Shown piece after piece: positions 8,288 to 17,642 of a stretch of 64,000 nucleotides of DNA. The stretch covers positions 22,960 through 86,959 of the forward strand of contig ONFP01000022.1 in assembly GCA_900317105.1 (NCBI GenBank), given 5' to 3'. The number at the start of each line of letters is the position of its first letter. Within the stretch, counting starts at the first letter, position 1. Origin of the DNA: an uncultured Succinatimonas sp. (GTDB lineage: Bacteria > Pseudomonadota > Gammaproteobacteria > Enterobacterales > Succinivibrionaceae). A model generated the notes under the pieces. That model saw only the letters and a program-made list of their open reading frames with translations. It was not told where the DNA came from and made no database searches. Both the position numbers and the translations under genes were made by a program.

Positions 8288-10603
8288 TTACTCAAGCGTA
8301 AACTCAGGAATCTCTTCCTCAATATTCTCATCAGCATCAATCTTAGGAAGTTCAACTTCTAATGAAGTAATCTTCTGATATCCGCGAGGAAGCATATCAC
8401 CTACCTTGGTTCTGCTTCCAAGTCTTTCAAGAATTTCCTTATTATTCAGCTTGATAATCTTCTTGCCTGAATGAACAGTTAAGGAGGCACCTTCAGGGAT
8501 AATCGCCATAGTAGCAAGGCCATCAGCGCCAATGGTTACCTTAGCGGTATTAAGTCCCATAAGCTTGTTACCCTTTCCAGATGAAAGCTCAGGAAGTTCA
8601 TCCAGCTTGTAAATAAGCAGACGACCTGCCTTACTTGCAACAGCAAGCAGGTCTGTCTTCCTGTTGATAACCTCAACCGGAGGCAGAATTACTGCATCCT
8701 CATCAAGATTGATTAAAGCCTTACCAGCCTTTGCTCTTGTCTGCATATCAGTAGACAGAGTTATGAATCCTCTACCCTTGTCCGAGGCTACCACCAGATA
8801 CTTGTCCTTGTGAGGGATCACCACGTGACAGGCTTTTTCACCTGGCTGGAAGTTTACCTTGGCAGACAGAGGCTCTCCCTGACCTCTGGCAGATGGGAGG
8901 TCTTTAATATCAACGCTGTAGGCACGACCAAGTGTGGAGATGAAGCAGGCCTGATCATTAGTCTTACCGGATGCCTTTGACAGGAACTTGTCTCCAGAAC
9001 GGTAATTGAGAGATGAGGCATCAACGTCATGACCGGATGCGGCACGAACCCAGCCCATCTTTGAGAGAACAACTGTAACAGGAGTACTTGGAATAAGCTC
9101 CTCTTCCTTAATAGCTACAGCAGCCTCTCTCTGAACTACAGGACAGCGTCTCTCATCACCGTATAGTTTTGCATCTGCAAGAATTTCTTTTTTAAGGAAA
9201 GTCTTAAAACGAGCCTCTGAGCCTAACAGTGTCTCAAGATGTTTCTTTTCGTCGTTAAGCTTATCCATCTCAGCTTTAATCTTGAGTTCTTCAAGTCGGG
9301 CCAGCTGACGCAGTTTGGTCTCAAGAATATATTCAACCTGAGCTTCTGACAGGCCGAATCTCTCAATCAGCTTACTCTTAGGATCATCTTCATGGCGGAT
9401 AATCTCAATTACCTCATCGATATTGAGAATAACCATCATGAAACCTTCTAAGAGATGCAGTCTCTTGTTTACAGCTTCAAGGCGGTGAGACAATCTCTTC
9501 TTAACAGTCTCGATTCTGAATACCAGCCACTCTTTAAGGATAGTCTTCAAATCCTTAACTGCAGGTTTACCATCAAGTCCCAGAATATTGATATTAACTC
9601 TGTAGGTGTTCTCAAGAGAGGTTACAGCATACAGATGCTCCATCAGCTCATCTATGTTCACACGGTTAGAGCGAGGTGTGATTACAATACGTATTGGATT
9701 GTTTCTGTCTGAGGCATTGGTAATATCAGAAACCAGAGGCAGTTTCTTCTTGCTCATCAGATCAGCAATCTGCTTTTCGATAGTTCCTACAGAAATCTGA
9801 TAAGGAAGAGAGGTAATGATAATCTCATTCTTCTCGACAGTATAGACAGCACGCTGTCTGATTGTACCTCTGCCGGTCTCATAAATCTTTCTTAATTCCT
9901 CAGGGGAATTGGTAATCTCAGCAGCACAAGGATAATCTGGAGCAGGAACAAACTGCATCAGATCATCTACTGAAGCATCCGGCTTATCAATCAGATGAAC
10001 CACGGCGTTGGCTATCTCATTCAGATTATGAGGTGGGATGTCGGTAGCCATGCCTACCGCAATACCGGTTGTACCGTTTAGAAGAATATTTGGCAGACGA
10101 GCCGGAAGATATTTAGGCTCATCCACAGTACCGTCAAAATTTGGAATCCACTCGACACAGCCGGTATTAAGATCCTGCAGCAGCACCTCTGAATAAGGAG
10201 CAAGTCTGGATTCGGTATAACGCATAGCAGCAAATGACTTAGGATCTTCCACATCACCCCAGTTTCCCTGGCCGTCGACCAGAGGATATCTGTAGGAGAA
10301 TGGCTGAGCCATCAGCACCATGGCCTCATAACAGGCACTGTCGCCGTGAGGATGATACTTACCCAGAACTTCACCAACAGTTCTTGCTGACTTTACATGC
10401 TTTGCTTTAAAGTTGATGCCGAGCTTTGCCATGGCATACACAATTCGTCGCTGTACAGGTTTCATACCGTCAGCAACAGATGGCAGTGCACGATCTCTGA
10501 TCACACTCATGGAGTAATTCAGATAGGCATTTTCAGCAAACTGCTGTAAAGGCATCAGTTCGATGCCCTCAAGGCTTAAATTTCGATTTTTTTCTTCTGA
10601 CAT
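8288..10603 (-). CDS. parC: DNA topoisomerase IV subunit A ParC
   Basis: A 771-residue type IIA topoisomerase subunit that, with ParE, decatenates sister chromosomes. The N-terminus matches ParC ([22 protein letters not shown]). The catalytic tyrosine is Y129 in AAMRYTE. The quinolone region reads [13 protein letters not shown]89 and E93, equivalent to E. coli S80 and E84, are both wild type. The C-terminal 270 residues form the DNA-wrapping beta-pinwheel and end in an acidic tail. Length and the pinwheel pattern favour ParC over GyrA. ParE is not in the window. Confidence 0.95.
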   Translation of the reverse strand: MSEEKNRNLSLEGIELMPLQQFAENAYLNYSMSVIRDRALPSVADGMKPVQRRIVYAMAKLGINFKAKHVKSARTVGEVLGKYHPHGDSACYEAMVLMAQPFSYRYPLVDGQGNWGDVEDPKSFAAMRYTESRLAPYSEVLLQDLNTGCVEWIPNFDGTVDEPKYLPARLPNILLNGTTGIAVGMATDIPPHNLNEIANAVVHLIDKPDASVDDLMQFVPAPDYPCAAEITNSPEELRKIYETGRGTIRQRAVYTVEKNEIIITSLPYQISVGTIEKQIADLMSKKKLPLVSDITNASDRNNPIRIVITPRSNRVNIDELMEHLYAVTSLENTYRVNINILGLDGKPAVKDLKTILKEWLVFRIETVKKRLSHRLEAVNKRLHLLEGFMMVILNIDEVIEIIRHEDDPKSKLIERFGLSEAQVEYILETKLRQLARLEELKIKAEMDKLNDEKKHLETLLGSEARFKTFLKKEILADAKLYGDERRCPVVQREAAVAIKEEELIPSTPVTVVLSKMGWVRAASGHDVDASSLNYRSGDKFLSKASGKTNDQACFISTLGRAYSVDIKDLPSARGQGEPLSAKVNFQPGEKACHVVIPHKDKYLVVASDKGRGFITLSTDMQTRAKAGKALINLDEDAVILPPVEVINRKTDLLAVASKAGRLLIYKLDELPELSSGKGNKLMGLNTAKVTIGADGLATMAIIPEGASLTVHSGKKIIKLNNKEILERLGSRTKVGDMLPRGYQKITSLEVELPKIDADENIEEEIPEFTLE

Positions 10604-10714
10604 CTAAATTTTTCTCACACAACAACGGGCGTTGCGTTTATAATTTATATATATAACAATTATATTTTAAAACAATACAGCAAATAATTTAAATTTTTTT
10701 GTGTACTTCGATTC

Positions 10715-11449
10715 ATGGTATACGTTATGAGATATGTACGTTTTTTATCAGCTTTAGCACTTGTTGGCTGTATTTTTTCTGCATCTGCAAAGAATGTTCA
10801 CGATATTCCAGATTCTCTTTTAGCTAGAGCCGTAAGCTCTTCTATTCCTTATGATGCTCAGTTCGATTACGGCAAACAGGGAAAATCAGCAGATTTTATA
10901 AATTCAATCTATCCTGATTATCAGTCATCAGCTTCATTAACCGGTAAGCCTACAGGAACAACTAATCTTGGATCAAACTCTACCAATACTGAGGCAGTTA
11001 CGCATTCATCCACTTTCACCAATAAAATAGTTGATAGAGTGATAGTTAACAAGAGAGCCCATCAGATGATCCTGATGAAAGATGGACAGGAAGTCAGAAA
11101 ATTCTGGATTGCCCTGTCAGACAGACCGGAAGGTAAAAAGATGTTTGAAGGTGACCGCAGAACACCTGAGGGAACCTATATTCTGGATTATGTAAAAAGA
11201 CGTTCAAGTTTCTACAAAGCAATTCATATCTCTTATCCAAATGCACAGGATATTGAGAATGCTCGTAAATACGGCAGAAGACCTGGCGGCATGATCATGG
11301 TTCACGGTCAGCCAAATTCAAAGAGAGAGTATCATGACTCAATCCAGAGAACCAACTGGACCAACGGCTGTATCGCTCTTCTGAATCCTGACATGGATAT
11401 CTTCCTGTCAATGGTAGATGAGGGAACTCCAATTACCATCAATCCTTAA
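10715..11449 (+). CDS. L,D-transpeptidase (YkuD domain), exported
   Basis: A 244-residue protein with an N-terminal signal peptide (hydrophobic to about residue 24, ending FSASA/KN) and a C-terminal YkuD domain. The catalytic motif is present: H197 in VHGQPN and C219 in TNGCIALLN. Such enzymes make 3-3 crosslinks or attach proteins to peptidoglycan in the periplasm. No LysM domain is visible; the segment between (residues 60-105) is a polar Ser/Thr linker. An alternative ATG lies 12 bases downstream, and neither start has a clear ribosome site. Which member of the family (YafK, ErfK or other) cannot be decided. Confidence 0.88.
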   Translation: MVYVMRYVRFLSALALVGCIFSASAKNVHDIPDSLLARAVSSSIPYDAQFDYGKQGKSADFINSIYPDYQSSASLTGKPTGTTNLGSNSTNTEAVTHSSTFTNKIVDRVIVNKRAHQMILMKDGQEVRKFWIALSDRPEGKKMFEGDRRTPEGTYILDYVKRRSSFYKAIHISYPNAQDIENARKYGRRPGGMIMVHGQPNSKREYHDSIQRTNWTNGCIALLNPDMDIFLSMVDEGTPITINP

Positions 11450-11470
11450 GAAGGAAGCTATCTCTCTGAC

Positions 11471-11500
11471 AAAGCCTGCTTCTATGCAGGTTTTGTTTTA
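11471..11500 (+). terminator. Terminator after the L,D-transpeptidase
   Basis: AAAGCCTGC and GCAGGTTTT form the stem, with TTTTGTTTT as the tail. It lies between two convergent genes and could act both ways. Confidence 0.75.
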
Positions 11501-11524
11501 TGGAAGAGACCCATTCCACTTTTT

Positions 11525-12307
11525 TTATGATTCCATGTGAGAATTTTCATCTGAAGACTTAATCACCATAAAATCCTCGTCATTCTTTCCTGTAACCGCA
11601 TTCTCAAAGGCAGAGATAATTCTGTTACTTTCTATAGTAAAAATAGTATAGGCAAATATGGCTGATATTATTGCAGAAATAAGAGGTATTCCCTTTCTTA
11701 TTATCTGAGTTAAAGTATTGTTGGTAAGTTTTACACCAAGTGCTTTGCATACTTCTCTTATTAGCTGAGGCAGGAGCAGTTCCTGATGTTTCTGCAGCTG
11801 AGATATAAGCTGCTTCTTTGCCTGTTTGGCAACAAACTTAAAGGCCTTGTTCGCCTTGCTGACTCCAGCTCCAACTCCCAGAGCAATAATCATCATATCC
11901 CGAAATTCCTCTTCAGTCATACAAGGAGGAAAGCCGTAAATATAGGCTATTTTCTGAGAAAGAACAAAAGTATGATAAAAGAATTGAACAGTATCCACAG
12001 GAACAGCAACAAAAATAAAGATACCGCCTGGGACACCACAGGCAGCAGATAATGCCGATAATCCAGTCCTGTGGTGGCGTCTAATCTTCATGGCAAGAGT
12101 CTTCAGCTCTTCGGATGACAGGACTTCCAAAGGTGATGTTTTAATGGCCTGCTCTATCTGATCTGAAGTGCATCCTGCAGATAATAAAGCTTTTCGTAAA
12201 AAGCGTTCGCGATCGACCTTAACAAATGGAAGTTTGAAGGTTGCATTTAAAGCCTTTAAGAGAAACAGATCTCGTGTTCTTGGTTTAGTAGCAACTGTTT
12301 CAGTCAT
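11525..12307 (-). CDS. EcsC family protein
   Basis: 260 residues. The centre (about 85-160) carries the EcsC-type pattern: a glycine-rich hydrophobic helix (ACGVPGGIFIFVAVPVDTVQ) followed by FFYHTFVLSQKIAYIYGFPP, then an acidic loop and a second Gly-rich helix. Another hydrophobic segment lies at about 205-225. The family is named after the third gene of the Bacillus ecs operon, but its function is unknown. A membrane-associated role is likely. It lies upstream of, and points away from, the transpeptidase. Confidence 0.72.
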   Translation of the reverse strand: MTETVATKPRTRDLFLLKALNATFKLPFVKVDRERFLRKALLSAGCTSDQIEQAIKTSPLEVLSSEELKTLAMKIRRHHRTGLSALSAACGVPGGIFIFVAVPVDTVQFFYHTFVLSQKIAYIYGFPPCMTEEEFRDMMIIALGVGAGVSKANKAFKFVAKQAKKQLISQLQKHQELLLPQLIREVCKALGVKLTNNTLTQIIRKGIPLISAIISAIFAYTIFTIESNRIISAFENAVTGKNDEDFMVIKSSDENSHMES

Positions 12308-12353
12308 ATACGCGACACTTTTTACAACTTGCTATATCAATAGATGAGCACCT

Positions 12354-12713
12354 TTAGTCATCTGGAAACCAGATTGCAGAAAGATTAGCATCATCATCTC
12401 GGTGCTCGTTAAAGAAGATTTCAACAGCTTTAATATCATTCTTTAAGGAACCCTCAGCAGCTACAAACTGAACCGTAGCACATAAGACCTGATCAGGCTC
12501 TCCGATATCAGGAGCAAACTCATCCCTTTCATCAGCATTTCTCAGCGAAATTTCCATGGAGTAGTCTTCATCTGTATCCAGTCTGTACAGCCTGTCATAG
12601 GCATCTTCGTCATTGATAGGAAGAGCATCTGAAGCTAGGATATGAAAAAGATCAAGTGCATAATCAACGTAATCGTTGAACTCGTCTTCTGTTAAAGCAT
12701 TAATATCAATCAT
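12354..12713 (-). CDS. Small, very acidic hypothetical protein
   Basis: 119 residues with Asp/Glu throughout and no Cys cluster, signal peptide or membrane segment. I do not recognise the family. Its ATG overlaps the end of the flavin-reductase-like gene by 8 bases, so the two are translated as a pair. A soluble cytoplasmic partner protein is possible, but this rests on position alone. Confidence 0.7.
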   Translation of the reverse strand: MIDINALTEDEFNDYVDYALDLFHILASDALPINDEDAYDRLYRLDTDEDYSMEISLRNADERDEFAPDIGEPDQVLCATVQFVAAEGSLKNDIKAVEIFFNEHRDDDANLSAIWFPDD

Positions 12714-13260
12714 TTGAAACTAGTTCTCCGCCGGTACAGAATACTGCCTCTGATACATGGTGGAGGCTGTTCAGACAGCCTTTTTTGAAGCTCTTAGAAG
12801 CCTCATCCCACATATTCTCCTGAACATAGCAGTTCCTAACCTTTACAAGACAGATTCCTTTATCCTCGAACAGAGCCTTATCATTAAGCTCACACTCAAA
12901 GTATGCTAAAGCCCCCTTGATAACCGGGAACTTAAACAGCTCTGATTCCTCTGTATCAACGTTCTGCTCAACAAATTTATTAACAGAACAGTCTCTACCA
13001 TGAATAGAACCTAGTTTAAGAATTTCTGAAATCTGATTAGAAGCAGGAACAGCTACAACAATCTTACTTCCGTTACGAATGTTCTCTGAAGTAGTATGCC
13101 CTTTGTCCAAAACAAGAATTAACTCGTCAGTATCAAAAGGACAATTCCAGGCAGCACTCATACCATTTGGAGTTCCATCCTTTGACTTGGTAAAAATACA
13201 AATCATAGGACCACCGGTAAAAGCTCTGTAAGCCAGGTTGGATTCAATCTTCTTATACAT
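12706..13260 (-). CDS. Flavin reductase-like (FMN-binding split-barrel) protein
   Basis: 184 residues resembling the DIM6/NTAB flavin-reductase fold: an N-terminal YRAFTGGPMICIFTKS strand, NGMSAAWNCPFD (the usual NxMTxSw-type FMN segment), the TSENIRNGSKIVVAVP turn, and a C-terminal GCLNSLHHVSEAVFCTGGE. It probably binds FMN and reduces flavin, or acts as a small flavoprotein. It is first in a two-gene unit with the acidic protein. Its substrate is unknown. Confidence 0.75.
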   Translation of the reverse strand: MYKKIESNLAYRAFTGGPMICIFTKSKDGTPNGMSAAWNCPFDTDELILVLDKGHTTSENIRNGSKIVVAVPASNQISEILKLGSIHGRDCSVNKFVEQNVDTEESELFKFPVIKGALAYFECELNDKALFEDKGICLVKVRNCYVQENMWDEASKSFKKGCLNSLHHVSEAVFCTGGELVSND

Positions 13261-13397
13261 GTAATAATCCTTAGTTAGTTATTTATGTATATATAACAAC
13301 TGAGAAAAGAATAGCACGAATTGAAATTAAGAGACTAGTGACAATTACAAAGATTACGAAACAAAGAAGAAATATTAAGAAAAATGAGAGGACAGAT

Positions 13398-13425
13398 ATA
13401 AAACAGCCGCATAAAAGATGCGGCC
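13398..13425 (-). terminator. Terminator after the second rpoA-like gene
   Basis: GCCGCAT (13406-13412) and ATGCGGC (13418-13424) form a GC-rich stem with a 5-base loop. On the minus strand the stem is followed by TGTTTTATAT. It closes the whole ribosomal block. Confidence 0.85.
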
Positions 13426-13434
13426 ATTTGTAAA

Positions 13435-14357
13435 TTACATTATTGAATCAAGCTCTGCTGGAGGCCAGTTCTCTAGGCGCATACCAAGAGATAAACCTCT
13501 CTCAGCAAGAACATCCTTGATCTCGGTAAGAGATTTTTTACCAAGATTTGGAGTCTTAAGAAGCTCAACTTCAGTCTTCTGTACAAGATCACCAATGTAT
13601 TTAATGCCTTCAGTCTTTAAGCAGTTAGCTGAACGAACAGTTAACTCTAAATCCTCAACAGGACAGATCAGCTTAGGATCGATTAGAGGACGGAATGAAG
13701 CATCTTCAGCAGGTGCTACAGAATTTCTGATGTCAACGAATGAATTTAACTGATCAGCAAAAATAGTTGCAGCAATGCCAACTGCATTCTTTGGATCAAT
13801 TGTTCCGTTGGTTTCGATGTCTAGTATTAACTGCTCTTTCTTGTCAGCTAGTGGTGCAGTGTGAACTGCAACATTTAATACTGGGCAGTAAGAAGCGTCA
13901 ATCAGTAGACGACCAATAAATCTTTCTTCAGTGCCATCTACGTGTGGATGATTTACTGAAGGAACATATCCACGACCACGGGTTACGTGAAGGTGCATAT
14001 TAAGTTCTTTGTTTTCTTCTGTCAGATGACAGATGATCTGCTCAGGATTTCTAATTTCGATGCCAGCAGGACACTGAATATCACCTGCAGTTACAGGGCC
14101 AATGCCTTTCTTTCTAATATGAAGAACTGGTTCATCTCTTAGCATTCCTTCAGCAGCTACAGCAACTTCTTTTAGATTTAAAAGAATAAGAAGAATATCT
14201 TCTTGTATGCCTTCTACTGCACTGTATTCATGCACTACACCATCAATTTCAACTGCGGTGATGGCATATCCAGGAATAGAGGACAGCATAATACGACGGA
14301 GTGCTGTGCCTACACATCTTTTATGTTTGGCTTAATAGAATCAATGATCTGATCCAA
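13435..14357 (-). CDS. rpoA: Second RNA polymerase alpha subunit (paralogue), frame broken near the N-terminus
   Basis: From [11 protein letters not shown] (just above 14289) to the stop this is a conventional alpha subunit: the alpha-NTD dimer helix with both arginines, [44 protein letters not shown], and a complete alpha-CTD ([22 protein letters not shown]). The first in-frame ATG (14289) falls inside helix 1 and has no ribosome site. Upstream, TTG at 14357 has GAGG 8 bases before it and begins [15 protein letters not shown]. This aligns with the E. coli N-terminus up to its D15/I16, with the KP dipeptide at almost the same distance from the start. A TAG then stops the frame, and about 23 codons (the first beta-strands) are missing before VGTALRRI in another frame. 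So the gene lost about 70 bases by mutation or by assembly error. See the finding on paired alpha subunits. Confidence 0.78.
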
Positions 14358-14404
14358 GGTCTCACCCTCGTTTTTAAGTACAGTTAGTAAGCTAGAAAAT
14401 CTAA

Positions 14405-14429
14405 ATGGGCGCAGTTAGACAGCGCCCAT
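14405..14429 (-). terminator. Hairpin between rplQ and the second rpoA
   Basis: ATGGGCGC and GCGCCCAT pair perfectly across a 9-base loop, directly after rplQ. The tail on the minus strand, TTAGATTTTC, is a weak U-tract. This may be a leaky terminator or a processing site that sets the level of the second alpha gene. Confidence 0.6.
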
Positions 14430-14437
14430 CAGGATTT

Positions 14438-14836
14438 TTATTCAGCTGCAGATGAATCTTTTGACTCTTCAGCAACTTCTGGGCGGTCAGTTAGCATGAT
14501 GTAAGCAACTGGTGCTCTATCACATGCACGTAAACCAGCCTTTAAGATACGGGTGTAGCCGCCGTTACGGTTAGCAGATAGCTTACCGATAACAGTGAAA
14601 AGCTTAGCTACAACTGCATCGTCACGAAGACGAGCAAAAGCTAAACGACGGTTAGCAACAGTATCAACCTTAGCTAGAGTGATTAATGGCTCAACGAAGC
14701 GACGTAGTTCCTTAGCCTTAGGAACAGTGGTCTTGATTACTTCGTAAGTGATTAATGCCTTAGCTAGGTTACGGTACAGAGCAGCACGATGTGCTGAAGT
14801 ACGACCTAAATGACGGCCACTTAAACGATGACGCAT
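14438..14836 (-). CDS. rplQ: 50S ribosomal protein L17
   Basis: 132 residues, opening [20 protein letters not shown] as in all bacterial L17, with an Ala/Ser/Asp-rich C-terminal tail. It sits at the polypeptide exit side of the large subunit. In its usual place after rpoA, but here followed by a second rpoA-like gene rather than ending the operon. Confidence 0.97.
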   Translation of the reverse strand: MRHRLSGRHLGRTSAHRAALYRNLAKALITYEVIKTTVPKAKELRRFVEPLITLAKVDTVANRRLAFARLRDDAVVAKLFTVIGKLSANRNGGYTRILKAGLRACDRAPVAYIMLTDRPEVAEESKDSSAAE

Positions 14837-14857
14837 TTTTAATTCCTTCTAAAACAG

Positions 14858-15850
14858 TTATTTGTTTGGCACACGAAGTCCTGCAGGAGGCCAGTTAGCC
14901 ACACGCATACCTAAAGACAGATTTCTCTGAGCAAGAACATCCTTAATTTCATTTAATGACTTCTTACCTAGATTTGGAGTCTTTAGAAGTTCAACTTCAG
15001 TTCTTTGTACCAAATCGCCGATGTAAATGATTTGCTCCGCCTTTAAGCAGTTTGCTGAACGAACAGTAAGCTCTAAATCATCAACAAGCTGCATTAAAAC
15101 AGGATCTGGCATAGGAGGAGCAGCTGGAGTAACAACTCTCTCACTGATTTCTTCCTTATCAACCAGATTTACCATGCTGTCACAGATCAGGCTAGAAGCT
15201 TTCATTAAGGCAACCTCTGGAGCAATAGTTCCATCGGTTTCCATATCAATGACTAATCTGTCTAAGTCTGTACGCTGTTCAACACGAGCTGACTCAACCT
15301 CATATACGTAACGACGTACTGGGCAGTAGTTAGCATCAATCAGAATAACGTCCTCTGACTCGGCAGGTACATGGTCCTCAGAGGTGGTTTTAACATAGCC
15401 ACAACCTGAGGTAATGCGAAGTTTCATCGACAACGAAGCCTTGGCACCTTTTAAAGTGCAAATACGGGCTTCAGGGTCAACAAATGATAAATTTTCAGGA
15501 CATACGATGTCAGAAGCATGAACTTCTCCCTCGCCACGTCTCTCAATTGTTAACCAAACAGGCTCAGTAAGAGGCTCTTTTGAAGTAATTGCAAGTGATT
15601 TTAAATTCATAACCACTTCGAAAATACTTTCAACAAGATCATCCTTTTTGCTGTTTACATTCTTTACGCCCGCCATCTGGAATGCATCAATTGCTGTTCC
15701 AGACAGGGTCTTTAGTAAAATTCCACTTAAAGCTACACCAAGAGTATAACCGAAACCACGCTCCAAAGGCTCAAGCACTAAACGTGCATGATTTGGACTG
15801 ATTTCATTATAATCAACTGGCTTTGGCTTTAGTAGTTCAACAACAGACAC
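14858..15850 (-). CDS. rpoA: RNA polymerase alpha subunit, full-length but diverged in the NTD
   Basis: 330 residues in the standard alpha-operon position between rpsD and rplQ. The start [14 protein letters not shown] and [13 protein letters not shown] match E. coli, but the dimer helix reads [11 protein letters not shown]: the conserved R44-R45 pair (E. coli numbering) is S42-G43. R45 is needed for binding beta in E. coli. Other normally invariant blocks are also altered ([22 protein letters not shown]). The residues linked to beta' contact are kept: K84 (E. coli K86) and an Ile in place of V173. The alpha-CTD is intact, with R264 (E. coli R265), N, C and the GKKS turn. This fits a subunit specialised for the beta' side that pairs with the second, more conventional copy. 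Confidence 0.92.
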   Translation of the reverse strand: MSVVELLKPKPVDYNEISPNHARLVLEPLERGFGYTLGVALSGILLKTLSGTAIDAFQMAGVKNVNSKKDDLVESIFEVVMNLKSLAITSKEPLTEPVWLTIERRGEGEVHASDIVCPENLSFVDPEARICTLKGAKASLSMKLRITSGCGYVKTTSEDHVPAESEDVILIDANYCPVRRYVYEVESARVEQRTDLDRLVIDMETDGTIAPEVALMKASSLICDSMVNLVDKEEISERVVTPAAPPMPDPVLMQLVDDLELTVRSANCLKAEQIIYIGDLVQRTEVELLKTPNLGKKSLNEIKDVLAQRNLSLGMRVANWPPAGLRVPNK

Positions 15851-15897
15851 TAGAGATACCCCACATTGTTAAAGCGGTGCTGGCAATGTTGCCTAAA

Positions 15898-16521
15898 TTA
15901 CTTAGAATACAATTCGACGATCAGTGCTTCCTTGATATCAGAAGGTAGCTCTGCACGCTCAGGATTGCTCTTATAAGTACCCTTCATATGATCGTGATCA
16001 ACATCGATCCAAGTAGGTTTTGTAGCACGCTGACCGCTTAAATCGATAGCTGCCTTGATACGTAACTGCTTCTTAGCCTTTTCGCGAACAGCTACAACAT
16101 CAGAAGGCTGAACCTGGTAAGAAGGAATGTTTACGATCTGATCGTTTACAGTAATAGCCTTGTGGCTTACTAACTGACGTGCTTCCATACGAGTTGAACC
16201 AAAACCCATACGATAAACAACGTTATCTAAACGAGCCTCTAGAAGCTGTAACAGGTTCTCACCGGTGTTACCATTCATTCTTGAAGCTTTCTTGTAGTAG
16301 TTACGGAACTGACGCTCTAGAACGCCGTAAATACGACGAACCTTCTGCTTCTCACGTAACTGCATGCCGTAATCTGATAGACGTGCTTTGTTTGCGCCAT
16401 GCTGACCAGGTGCAGTATCTAACTTGCACTTGGTGTCAATTGCGCGAACGCCTGACTTTAAGAATAAGTCTACACCCTCACGGCGGCTTAATTTCAGGGC
16501 TGGACCTGTATATTTTGCCAT
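15898..16521 (-). CDS. rpsD: 30S ribosomal protein S4
   Basis: 207 residues beginning [20 protein letters not shown], with the S4 RNA-binding domain ([20 protein letters not shown]) near 95-160. S4 binds 16S rRNA early in assembly. In E. coli it also represses the alpha operon through the rpsM leader. Confidence 0.97.
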   Translation of the reverse strand: MAKYTGPALKLSRREGVDLFLKSGVRAIDTKCKLDTAPGQHGANKARLSDYGMQLREKQKVRRIYGVLERQFRNYYKKASRMNGNTGENLLQLLEARLDNVVYRMGFGSTRMEARQLVSHKAITVNDQIVNIPSYQVQPSDVVAVREKAKKQLRIKAAIDLSGQRATKPTWIDVDHDHMKGTYKSNPERAELPSDIKEALIVELYSK

Positions 16522-16552
16522 TTATCTTTCTCCAGAAATTGAACTCGACAGG

Positions 16553-16948
16553 TTATACGCGACGCTTTTTAGGTGGGCGACAACCGTTATGAGGGATAGG
16601 GGTAACATCAGTAATGTTAGTGATCTTGTAACCCTGTGCATTTAAAGCACGGATTGAAGACTCACGACCAGGACCTGGTCCCTTTACCATAACTTCAAGG
16701 TTCTTAACACCGAACTCTTTTGCAGACTCGCCTGCACGCTCAGCAGCAACCTGTGCAGCATATGGAGTTGATTTACGTGAACCACGGAAACCTGAACCAC
16801 CTGCGGTTGCCCATGAAAGAACGTTACCCTGTCGATCTGAAATGGTTACGATAGTGTTATTGAAAGATGCATGGATATGAGCTACGCCATCAGCAACCTG
16901 CTTCTTTGAGCGCTTGCTTGTGCGAGCCTTGTTATTAATTTCTGCCAT
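16553..16948 (-). CDS. rpsK: 30S ribosomal protein S11
   Basis: 131 residues with the S11 core: [32 protein letters not shown] and a C-terminal [15 protein letters not shown]. It lies on the platform of the small subunit. It follows rpsM by 11 bases in the alpha operon. Confidence 0.97.
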   Translation of the reverse strand: MAEINNKARTSKRSKKQVADGVAHIHASFNNTIVTISDRQGNVLSWATAGGSGFRGSRKSTPYAAQVAAERAGESAKEFGVKNLEVMVKGPGPGRESSIRALNAQGYKITNITDVTPIPHNGCRPPKKRRV

Positions 16949-16959
16949 CTAAAGCTCTC

Positions 16960-17316
16960 CTACTTCTTAATGCTCTTACGTGGACCCTTACGAGTACGTG
17001 CATTAGTCTTAGTACGCTGACCACGTACTGGTAAACCTCTGCGGTGACGTAAACCACGATAAGTACCTAAGTCCATTAGGCGCTTGATGTTCATAGAAAT
17101 TTCACGGCGTAAGTCACCTTCAACGGTGAACTTGCCAACTTCGGCACGAATCTTGTCGATGACAGTCTCATCTAAGTCTTTTAACTTAGCATACTCATCA
17201 ACACCAGCGTTAGCTAAGATTTCGCTAGCGCGGGTTGGGCCGATACCATAGATTGACTGTAAAGCAATCACGGCGATCTTCTGATCAGGCACATTAATGC
17301 CAGCTATACGGGCCAC
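16960..17316 (-). CDS. rpsM: 30S ribosomal protein S13
   Basis: 118 residues, starting [20 protein letters not shown], with the conserved basic tail [20 protein letters not shown]. It contacts the tRNA sites in the 30S head. It is the first gene of the alpha operon; a hairpin separates it from rpmJ. Confidence 0.97.
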   Translation of the reverse strand: MARIAGINVPDQKIAVIALQSIYGIGPTRASEILANAGVDEYAKLKDLDETVIDKIRAEVGKFTVEGDLRREISMNIKRLMDLGTYRGLRHRRGLPVRGQRTKTNARTRKGPRKSIKK

Positions 17317-17415
17317 TATTGATCTCCTATAACATAGGTCGGTTTAAAACAAAGGCTGTCGCAAAGCCCGTTAGGATACGCGACAACCGCTATAGTGCAC
17401 TTTGGCATGTCAGAA

Positions 17416-17441
17416 AAGCACCAAGATTTCTCTTAGTGCTT
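17416..17441 (-). terminator. Terminator-like hairpin between rpmJ and rpsM
   Basis: AAGCACCAAGA and TCTTAGTGCTT pair with one mismatch across a 4-base loop, with T-runs on both sides. On the minus strand it ends the spc operon after rpmJ. The remaining 75 bases up to rpsM would hold the alpha-operon promoter and leader. Confidence 0.7.
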
Positions 17442-17505
17442 TTTAAGCTGTATGATTATACAGATTTTAATCTAAATATGCAACATAAATTGCATATTTA
17501 AAGCA

Positions 17506-17619
17506 TTAGCCCTGACGCTGCTTATGCTTTGGATTATCGCAGATAACACGTACTACACCATTGCGACGAACAATTTTGCAGTTGCGGCAAATCTTTTTAA
17601 CTGAAGCACCAACTTTCAT
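17506..17619 (-). CDS. rpmJ: 50S ribosomal protein L36
   Basis: 37 residues, easily missed because of its size: [20 protein letters not shown], then [13 protein letters not shown]. The zinc ligands (C-x2-C, then C and H) are all kept, so this is the zinc-binding C+ form. It sits 23 bases after secY. Confidence 0.97.
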   Translation of the reverse strand: MKVGASVKKICRNCKIVRRNGVVRVICDNPKHKQRQG

Positions 17620-17642
17620 TTTTATTCTCCAATTAACAAATA

